Positions 15,659 to 22,172 of a DNA stretch of 22,172 bases are shown here, piece by piece (positions within the stretch are counted from its first letter, which is position 1; each line of letters begins with the position of its first letter). Made by a program: the position numbers and the translations under genes. Under the pieces are notes generated by a model, which saw only the letters and a list, made by a program, of their open reading frames with translations, was not told the origin of the DNA and ran no database searches. Source of the DNA: Gemmatimonadota bacterium (lineage in GTDB: Bacteria > Gemmatimonadota > Gemmatimonadetes > Gemmatimonadales > GWC2-71-9); NCBI GenBank assembly GCA_016713435.1, contig JADJPD010000042.1:1-22172 (forward strand), written 5' to 3'.

Positions 15659-17892
15659 AACGCCGGGCTCGTGATCCGTTCTCCGGGGGCCAGCCGCACG
15701 CGCACCTCGGTCCCGGGACCCAGCGTGCGCCACTGGAAGGTAATCTCGGGGGCCGCCCCGAGGTGACCCAGGCCAGGCGGGAGCCGTCCCGCGCGATGGC
15801 GTACTCCGCGATGGGGAGCGGCGAGGTGAGGAGCGGCACGGGGAGCCCGCCGGCGGCCGGCTGCTTCAGGACCTGGTCGGGATCGTCCCGGTTGCTGCGG
15901 CGCTGCAGCCAGGTCAGCTCGCCGGTGGGGAGGTAGCCGGGCTGGGACTCGTGCCGGTCCCGGCTGGCGCTCACCGGGCGCACCGCGCCGCCGGCGAAGG
16001 GGATGGCGAAGATGTCGCCCTTGGCGTCGCGGCCGTCGGGGTAGCCGGTGAACACCACCGTGGCGCCGTCCGGCGAGATGGCCGGCTCCTCGGCGCCGCC
16101 GGGGAAGCTGGTGAGCTGCCGGCCGCCGGAGCCGTCCGCGGCCACCACGTGGAGCTGGCGGGTGCCGCCCCGGGCCGAGGTGAACACCAGGAACTTGCCG
16201 TCCGGCGACCAGGTGGGCTGGAAATCCACCGCCGGGTCGGCGGTGACGCGCACGGCGTTCTGCCCGTCGGCGTCCGCCACGAAGATGTCGTAGTTGCCGA
16301 ACTTGTCGGAGACGAACGCCAGCCGCGAGCGATCAGGCGAGTAGGCCGCATCGAGGTAGTTGGCCACGCTGTCGGTGAGCACCGGCCAGAAGCCCGAGGG
16401 GTCGGCGCTCGAGAGCGCGTACAGCCCGAAGCGGCCGCTCCGGCTGGAGCCGACGAGCACCTCGGCCGTCACCAGCACCGGCAGCTCGGTGGCCGGGCCG
16501 CCCATGGCGCGGACGGACACGGTGGTCCGGCCCGGTCCCAGCGCCTCCATGGCCCCCTCCGGCGACACCCGGACGATCGCGGCGTTGCTCGAGCTCCACT
16601 GGAGCCCGGTGGCCTCGCCCGCGGGGCGGCCGGCCTCGTCCACGAAGTGGGCGGGCAGCGTGGCGCGCTCGCCCTGCCGGAGGGAGAGGCTCGCCACGTC
16701 GAGGCCCACGCGGCCCGGGAGCACCTCGATGGTCCAGGCGCGCGGCGCAAAGCCGCGCGCGGCGAAGCTGAGCGTGGTGCTGCCGGCCTTCCGGGCGGTG
16801 AGCCGGTGCTGCGCCACGTCCCAGCTCGCGATGGTCGTGTCTCCCACCGTCCAGGCGATGGGCACGCCCTCGATGGGGACCGAGTCGTCGGTCTGCGGCA
16901 GCAGGGTGAACTCGCGCGTGGTGTTGGCCGGCAGGCGCACCGGCTCGGTGAGCCGCGGGGCCACCACGAAGTGCGCCACCCGGCGGTGCACCCGCACCGC
17001 GATGCGCCGCTCCTGCAGGAATCCCCGGCCCACCACCTCCGCCTGCCCCGGCCCGAGAGCCCGCACCACCCCCTCGGGCGTCACGGCCACGACCGACGGG
17101 TCGCTCACCGACCACTGGAGGCTGGCGCCGGGCAGCCGGCGGCGGCCCTGGGAGGGCACCGAGACGCGCAGGCTGTCCACGTCGTCCGGCGACAGGATGA
17201 AGCTGGCGGGCTCCACCGCCACCTCGGCCAGCGACACCGTCACGGGGACCGTCACCGACACCCCGTTCGCCGCGATGGCCTGCACCCCGCCCTGCCCGCT
17301 GGCTGGCCCGATGGTCCCGCTCGAGTCGGCGATCATCGCCACCTCGGGCCGCAGGCTCTTCCAGGTGAGGGCGAGCGGGCCGGTCATGCTGCCGTCGGCA
17401 CGGAGGGCGCGGACGGGAATGCGGGCGGGTTCGGTGGGGAGGAGCAGGAGGCTCGGCGCCTCGGGGAGCAGCTGGGTGATCGCGGCCACGGCGGGCGCCG
17501 GCGCGTGGACCGGGGCGGGCGTGGTGGCGGCGCTGGTGCTCGTCACCACGGCCGGCGGCGGGCCGTTCGGCACCACGACCAGGATGGTGCGCACCTTCCG
17601 GCCCGCGGTGACGGTGAGCTGGGTCTTGCCCCGGGCCAGCGCCGTCACCGTCCCATTGCTGGCCACGGTGGCGATGAGCGTGTCGGTGACGCGGTAGCGA
17701 GATGGCCAGGGATGGCGTTGCCCGCGTCGTCGAAGGCCTGCGCCGTCACCGCCTGCCGCGCCTGCCATCGAGCCGGAGCGTGTCGGGAGTGACGTAGAGC
17801 TCGGTGACCGCCTGCGCGCCGAGGGCCGGCAGGAGGGCCAGCCCAGCGAGGGCCAGGGGGACCGCGAGGCGGGGGAAACGCGACGAACGCAT
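15655..17892 (-). CDS. Exported protein with Big_2 Ig-like repeats and a TolB-like propeller, frameshifted near both ends
   Basis: About 745 residues. ATG 17892 begins a signal peptide (MRSSRFPRLAVPLALAGLAL, ending near ALGAQA). Then come several bacterial Ig-like (group 2) units with repeated ATVASNGTVTALARGKTQLT, SDPSVVAVTPEGVVRALGPG and NAAIVRVSPEGAMEALGPGR patterns. The C-terminal third is a TolB/PD40 propeller: YSPDRSRLAFVSDKFGNYDI, WSPDGKFLVFTSARGG and ISPDGATVVFTGYPDG. Indels near 17760, 17710 and 15755 interrupt the frame. Correcting the last gives the end EITFQWRTLGPG to ERITSPAF, whose TGA at 15655-15657 overlaps the TTG start of the next gene. That overlap supports both the correction and the operon. 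It is likely a cell-surface or periplasmic binding protein; no enzymatic motif is seen. Confidence 0.82.
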
Positions 17893-18234
17893 GCCTGAAT
17901 TCCCGGAATAGACTACCCGGAAGGACGCAAGGCCCATTCCACTACGGGAGCGCACCTAAATCGATGCAGGTCATACACTTGCAGAAGGTGTCCGGAATCG
18001 CCCCCGAAGGTCCGGCAGGTGCCCGAGCCCCGCAGGATACCAGAGCCCGGCCGGCGGTCCGGGAGTCGGGCCGCAGCCAGCAGGCGTGTTGTGAGGAAAA
18101 AGCGGCCGGACGGCGCGTTCCTGTCTTGCACTCAATCGCAAGACGTGCATCTTATGCAAGCACATCAGTCGGGCCCCGCGCCCGTGCACCCGCAACGGGT
18201 GTCGCGCCGCACATGTCCTTCTGAGGAAGCGCCC
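17893..18234. other. Divergent intergenic region
   Basis: This 342-bp region lies between the Ig-like/TolB gene (leftward) and the Lys-rich gene (rightward). It includes a locally AT-richer island at 18120-18165 with inverted repeats and a promoter-like pair, and a small CACCCG-CAA-CGGGTG hairpin at 18187-18201 in the presumed leader. Nothing convincingly coding is visible. Confidence 0.6.
18126..18155 (+). promoter_or_regulatory. Possible sigma-70-type promoter with inverted repeats
   Basis: TTGCAC (18126-18131) and TCTTAT (18150-18155), 18 nt apart, would start transcription about 70 nt before the Lys-rich gene. TCTTGC/GCAAGA (18125-18144) and GTGCAT/ATGCaAGCAC are overlapping inverted repeats that could be an operator. 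Both hexamers match consensus only partly. Confidence 0.35.
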
Positions 18235-18612
18235 ATGGCCGAGCAGCAAGAGATGGAGATGAGCTGGTCCGACTCGGGGTGGATGGATCCCGCGCCGTCC
18301 CCGATGGAGCCGCGATCACGCCCCGACGCCCGCGCCGGCCCCACGCGGGCCCGCCGCTCCCGCCGCACCGGTGGCCAGCCCGGCCACCAAAGCCTGCGGC
18401 AAGAAGCCGGCCAAAAGGCCGCCACGAAAAGCCGGCAAGAAGGCCGCGGCCAAGAAAAGCCGGCAAAGAAGGCGGCCAAAGAGGCCGCGAAGAACCCGGC
18501 GAAAGAAGGCGGCGGCCAAAAAAGCCGCCAAAAGGCCGCAGAAGAGGCGGCGAAGAAGCCCGCCAAGAAGGCGGCCAAGAAGAAGGGCGGCAAGAACGGG
18601 CAAGAAAAGTAG
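18235..18612 (+). CDS. Lys/Ala-rich histone-H1-like protein, probably with frame errors
   Basis: ATG 18235 is preceded by GAGGAAG (18223-18229), a good ribosome binding site. The 125-residue frame starts with an acidic segment (MAEQQEMEMSWSDSGWMDPA). It becomes a low-complexity basic tail of the type KPAKKAAKEAAKNPAKE and AAKKPAKKAAKKKGGK, ending at TAG 18610-18612. Such tails resemble the C-terminal domain of H1-like bacterial nucleoid proteins (Hc1/Hc2, AlgP-like), which bind DNA non-specifically. In the middle, equally Lys/Ala-rich pieces (ATKACGKKPAK, GKKAAAKK, KKAAAKKAAK) lie in another frame. The true protein therefore probably has a longer continuous KKAAKK tail broken here by indels. 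A strong terminator follows. Nucleoid binding is inferred from composition only. Confidence 0.7.
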   Translation: MAEQQEMEMSWSDSGWMDPAPSPMEPRSRPDARAGPTRARRSRRTGGQPGHQSLRQEAGQKAATKSRQEGRGQEKPAKKAAKEAAKNPAKEGGGQKSRQKAAEEAAKKPAKKAAKKKGGKNGQEK

Positions 18613-18632
18613 CCCGGCCCGTGATACCACGA

Positions 18633-18657
18633 GCCCCCGGCGATCCACGCCGGGGGC
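18633..18657. terminator. Hairpin terminator, possibly bidirectional
   Basis: GCCCCCGGCG-ATCCA-CGCCGGGGGC is a perfect 10-bp stem followed by TTCT. It starts 20 nt after the stop of the Lys-rich gene and lies at the apparent 3' end of the convergent regulator gene, so it may serve both. Confidence 0.75.
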
Positions 18658-18659
18658 TT

Positions 18660-21563
18660 CTGGTCCTCTGGCGTCCCGGCGGGCGTCGCCAGGGCGTTGC
18701 AGGCGCAAGCGGAGGAGGAAGCTCCGAACCGGGGTCGCTGGCGGACCAGAGGGGGCAAGGAAGGCGCGGTATTTCTGTCGCGCCTCTTCTTCAACACCCA
18801 GGGCCTCGGGTTCCTCCGCCTCGCCCAGGAGGCCGGGGCCGCGGAAGGAAGGTCGTAACGAAGAGCACCACGAGGCCGTAGCAGCCCAAGGCCTCGTCGT
18901 GGCGGCCGAGCGCCGTGAGCGCCTCGGCGCGGAGGAATCGCTGCAGCGCGTGCGACAGCTGCGGCTGCGCGGGAGCCGGGAGCTGCGGGATGGAGTCGAG
19001 CGCGGCGAGGCGCCGGCGGCATTGCCGTTGGCCAGGCGTGAGGCGGCGCGCAGGTACGGCAGCGAGCCGAGAGGGCCGGCGTGGATGCTGTCGGCCAGCG
19101 CCCGCTCCAGCCGACGGCGATGCCCGCCACCTCCCGTGTCGCCCGCCAGGTGGCGAGCATGCCCTCGTAGAAGAGCTGCATCCGGGGCGCGCTCTTCGGC
19201 GCGCGGGCAAAGCCGAGGACGGGGATCGGCGGCGAGAGCGGGCTCCGGGACCCATGCGGCCAGGTGCTCCGCTCCCGCGACCTCCTCGGCCGACATCATC
19301 GGGACCCAGGGCAGGCCGACGTAGTAGGCATCGAGCGGCTCGGCGAGCCCACGTCGAGGCGGGCCAGGTGTCGATCTCATCGCGCGCGGCGCCCCACTGG
19401 CCGCAGGCCAGGCGGATCTCGGCGCGGAGGACGTGCCGAGGCACGCTCGGCCGCGGGACGCGCGGGGCTCCGGAGGAGGCCGGCGGCGGTGTCGGCCAGG
19501 GCAAAGTCCGCCGTGAGCGTGGCGAGGCTCCGGCCCACCACCCAGAGGTCGCCCGGGGGGACGCGGGTGATCGCGGCCAGCGTCGCCGCGGTGTCACCGA
19601 GCGCGAGGGCGCGAAGCACGGCATAAATGCGGCCCCGGGGCTCGTCGGGGCCGTAGCCGCAGCGAGGGTGTCCATGGAGCCGACGAGGCGTGCCGCGCTC
19701 CGCCGCCCGCAGGGCCAGCTGCAGCAGGTGGCCCCGCACATCAACGACCCGCCGAGCAGGACGCTCGGCGCGACGGAAAGGGAGCTCCGCGCTTCCGAGC
19801 GACGGGCGGCCGCGGTACGGGATTCCCGTGAAAGAGCACCTCGCCGAGGTTGTACCAGGCCTCGGCGTCGTCGGAATAGGCGCGGGTCAGCTCGCGGTAG
19901 CGGCACTCACGGCGTCGTTGGGGCCCCGGATGTAGGCCGGGTGGGCCTCGACGAGGGCGCGGTCGTGCGAAGTCAGGCGATCAGCCGGGGCCCAGGCGCG
20001 CTCGGCGAGCCGACGTAGTGCGTCGCGTCCGGCCAGCCAGCCGGCGGCCACGCTCAGGCAATAGTGCGCCAGAAAGAGGCTGTCGGCGCCGGTGGCATCG
20101 AGGCGTCGCGGGCGGCGGTGTATAGTCGCCCGCGCGGTAGGCACGTTCACCGTCGAGGTAGCGGCGCAGGGCCCCGGGATTGGTGGTGCGGGTGGCGGCC
20201 AGGCGCTGGAGCCGGGTCCGGCAAGAGAAGGGGGCGGACCAGCGGGTGGCCCGACTGGCGGGCCAGCTCGTCATTAGCGTCAGGCAGGGCGCGGGCGTCC
20301 ACAGCAACGACCCGGTGACAGCGGCGCGGCGCGCGCCCGCCGCGTCGTAAGAGGTGGCGGCCGCTCGTATGCGGCCGCCGGTGGGAGGCGGCCCGGCACG
20401 AAATGGCCGGCGCCGAGCTCCTGCGCCAGGCGCGCGGCGGCGCGGGATCGGACAAGGGTATCCGCCTTGAGGCCCGTCGCCGCCGGACACGGGCGACGCC
20501 ACGGCGGGATCCACCGTCTCGAGGCGCCGAGGGCGTCCAGCTTGGTGGCGAGGAGGTCCACGGGCCCCTCACGCGGTAAGCGAGCGCCGTGTCGCCGCGG
20601 ACCACGAAGGGAAGGACGGCCACGCGCTCGATGGCGACCGCGGGCGGCGGGCCCGCCAGGTTACGAAAGCCGATCGCGGCGCCGAGCAGCAGGATGAGCC
20701 CGGCCACGAGCGCGCGGGATGCGGGAAGCGCGCCGCGCCGGCGGCGGTGGCGCAGGGCCATCGGGGGTGCGGCGCCACCAATCAGCGCCAGGGCCACCGG
20801 TCACGCCCGGCGGCTCGCGTGGAGCGGACGGTGCGCGAGACACCCGCTCGGCCCGCGCCCGGGCCACCAGCGCCTCGGTCTTCGGGAGCGCCGCCTCAGG
20901 CCTCCCGCCGCAGGCGCGCCGCAGCGGGCTTTCCTCGTGGGCGCGGGCCCGCCTCATCGCCAGCCCCGGCGCGGAGGGTGACGAGGCGCTGGAGGACCGT
21001 CTCGTCCAGTAGCTCGCGTTCAGCAGGCGCGCCAGCAGGCGGTGGCGGCGTCCACGTCGCCGGAGGCCTCGGCGCGGCGGCGCGGTCCGCGCCGCGCCAC
21101 CGCGCGCTCGCGGAGGCGGGTGCAGGTGGCGGCGAGACCAGGTCCTCGAACCAGGCGCGTCGCCGAGAGGTGCCGGAAACCGGGGAGGAGGGTCCCCAGG
21201 CAGGAGGCGGTCGGCGTGACGTCGCTAGGGCGCCGGCGTCGGCTGCCTGCTCGGGCTGGTCGGCATCAGCCAGCAAGCGGCCGAAGTCCACGCCCACTTC
21301 CTCGATGCCGCGGGTCACCAGGATCCCGGGCCCCAACGCCTTCCGGATGACGTGGGCGCGCCTGACTCAGGGCGGCGCGAGCGCGGGTGTCGTCCAGCTC
21401 AGGCCAGAGAAGAGTGACAAACCGGTCCCGCCGGTGCTGGGCGCGGGGGCGGGCCCGGCCAGGTGAAGCCAGCAGGCCGAGGCGCCGGGGCTGAGTGAGA
21501 GTTCCTGGACGGGGCGTCCGGACCCCGGAGATCCACCTGTCCCAGGGTGCGGAAGCGGAGCAT
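18660..21563 (-). CDS. SARP/BTAD-type transcriptional regulator with membrane segment and TPR domain, heavily frameshifted
   Basis: ATG 21563 starts MLRFRTLGQVDLRGPDA, the usual beginning of SARP winged-helix domains. Then come LLWPELDDTRARAALSQA, a GPGILVTRG-EEVGVDFGRL stretch and BTAD-like pieces (ELLDETVLQRLVTL, EAALPKTEALVARARAE). A single TM helix (ALVAGLILLLGAAIGF) lies near 20690. After it comes a FlgO-like stretch (VAIERVAVLPFVVRGDTALA, then VDLLATKLDALGA). A long TPR-like region (AAGWLAGRDALRRLAERAWA, DDAEAWYNLGEVLF, GDTAATLAAITRVPPGDLWV, LQRFLRAEALTALGRHDEAL) continues to about 18700. The pieces fall in all three frames, implying a dozen or more indels, and no stop codon can be assigned. 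The span is about 2.9 kb (about 960 codons). The layout is that of a membrane-bound one-component regulator: cytoplasmic DNA binding and an outside sensing domain. It is divergent from a lipoprotein gene that could be its target. Confidence 0.75.
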
Positions 21564-21570
21564 GGGACCG

Positions 21571-21597
21571 GCGTGAGGGGCGTGAGAGGGCGGTGAG
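21571..21597. promoter_or_regulatory. Direct repeats in the regulator/lipoprotein intergenic region
   Basis: GCGTGAG at 21571 and 21580, and CGGTGAG at 21591, lie within a 104-bp divergent promoter region. SARP regulators are known to bind short direct repeats about one helical turn apart, so this could be an autoregulatory operator. The spacing here (9 and 11 nt) roughly fits. The repeats lie within 35 nt upstream of the regulator's own start. Confidence 0.35.
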
Positions 21598-21667
21598 ACG
21601 GCGGGGAATGTTGGGGCCGGATCAGGCGGGGCGAGCCACCGCGAGCCAAACTACTCCCTGAGGCTTT

Positions 21668-22172
21668 ATGCAGACCACGACGGTACGCCGCGGCGCCCTC
21701 GGCGCGCTCACCTTCTTCCTCATTGCCCTCACCGCCTGCTCCGACTCCAACAGCCCCAACGGCGGCGGGGGCGGCAACGGGACCGACCTGGTAGTGAGCA
21801 ACGCCACCCCCGCGAGCGGCAACGCCACCCTCTCCGGCTACACGGTCACGTTGGACCCAACAGCGCGGCTGGAGCAGGGGCCGGCCATCTACGTGGTGGT
21901 GAGCGGGACGGCGGGGAACGTGGGGCCTGAGATCGGCTTCTACATCCTCAAATCGGATGAGTCGATCCCGAACCTGGAGCACTTCTGGGAGCGGCAACAC
22001 GGTTGATAGCTTCACCATCTGCGATACCAACGGCGGCGCCTTCACACCTACGACGCCGCGCGTCACCGCCGACATCGCCGGCAAGAGGCGTGACGTTCAC
22101 CGGCCTCGTCCTCGGCGCCGCGCAGGGCGGCGGGGATGCGTCCACGCTGACAGGGGACGGTGGCGTACTGAG
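21668..22172 (+). CDS. Exported lipoprotein, 3' end cut by the window, frameshifted
   Basis: ATG 21668 has TGAGG five bases upstream. The signal peptide ends LIALTAC with Cys24 as the lipidation site, followed by a Ser/Asn/Gly-rich linker (DSNSPNGGGGGNGTD). The mature part (NATLSGYTVTLDPTARLEQG, AIYVVVSGTAGNVGPEIGFY) is beta-rich without a recognised family. The given frame stops at about 22006. Removing an indel near 21992 lets it continue as GNTVDSFTICDTNGGAF, then VTADIAGK, VTFTGLVLGAAQ and STLTGDGGVLS to the window end, so the stop is probably an error. At least two further indels occur after 22040. Function is unknown. It is divergently transcribed from the SARP-type regulator. Confidence 0.75.

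Noticed and set aside
15951..17792. A 613-codon open frame on the + strand opposite the Ig-like/TolB gene
   Set aside because: It has Arg/His/Gly-rich shadow composition, no start signal, and overlaps clear Big_2 and TolB repeats on the other strand.
17893..18234. A small leftward protein with Cys/His residues in the intergenic region
   Set aside because: There is no ribosome binding site or recognisable motif, its composition is ordinary GC-rich shadow, and it overlaps promoter-like features.
1..22172. tRNA, rRNA, riboswitch or prophage attachment sites
   Set aside because: I looked for cloverleaf-like or conserved rRNA stretches and for integrase-flanked repeats and found none that I could support by eye.

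Overview
High-GC window (roughly 70% G+C by eye), most likely from a Gemmatimonadota bacterium. The reasons are the gene families present: SARP/BTAD regulators fused to a membrane segment and TPRs, HEAT-repeat proteins with the FWLGQ signature, 6-bladed propeller lipoproteins, Ig-like/TolB surface proteins, and paired RND permeases. No rRNA, tRNA or CRISPR array is visible. The taxonomic call is an inference from gene content.

Layout. 1-1445 (+): two HEAT-repeat protein genes, both broken by indels. 1470-2315: a REP-associated tyrosine transposase (RAYT) gene surrounded by copies of a palindromic repeat. 10890-2281 (-): an apparent operon of propeller protein, periplasmic adaptor lipoprotein, RND permease 1 and RND permease 2. 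The two permeases overlap by 4 nt, and a REP-doublet lies between adaptor and permease 1. 10891-11420: divergent intergenic region with two more palindromes. 11421-13705 (+): two propeller lipoproteins separated by a second REP-doublet, then a hairpin terminator and another composite palindrome. 17892-13897 (-): a tightly overlapping operon of Ig-like/TolB-propeller protein, medium-chain zinc-type oxidoreductase and MscS-type TM-helix protein. 18235-18612 (+): Lys/Ala-rich, histone-H1-like protein and terminator. 21563-about 18660 (-): a membrane-bound SARP-type regulator with TPRs, heavily frameshifted. 21668-end (+): a lipoprotein, divergent from the regulator and cut by the window end.

How the parts work together. 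The adaptor and two RND permeases should form a tripartite efflux pump whose outer-membrane channel is encoded elsewhere. The unequal proton-relay residues of the two permeases suggest a mixed trimer of the MdtBC kind. Three paralogous propeller genes flank and lead this operon. The most interesting non-genic content is a family of about 100-bp composite palindromes, an 18-bp GGCCGGATATATCCGGCC core inside longer inverted arms. They are clustered around a RAYT gene and dispersed between neighbouring operons, together with a second repeat family that shares the same GGCCGGA/TCCGGCC stem.

Quality warning. Single-base indels break many genes. They are dense in 1-3850 and 18700-22172 and sparse in the middle. 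This looks like consensus error towards the ends of a low-coverage contig rather than real decay, so frameshifted genes are given here as full-length spans.
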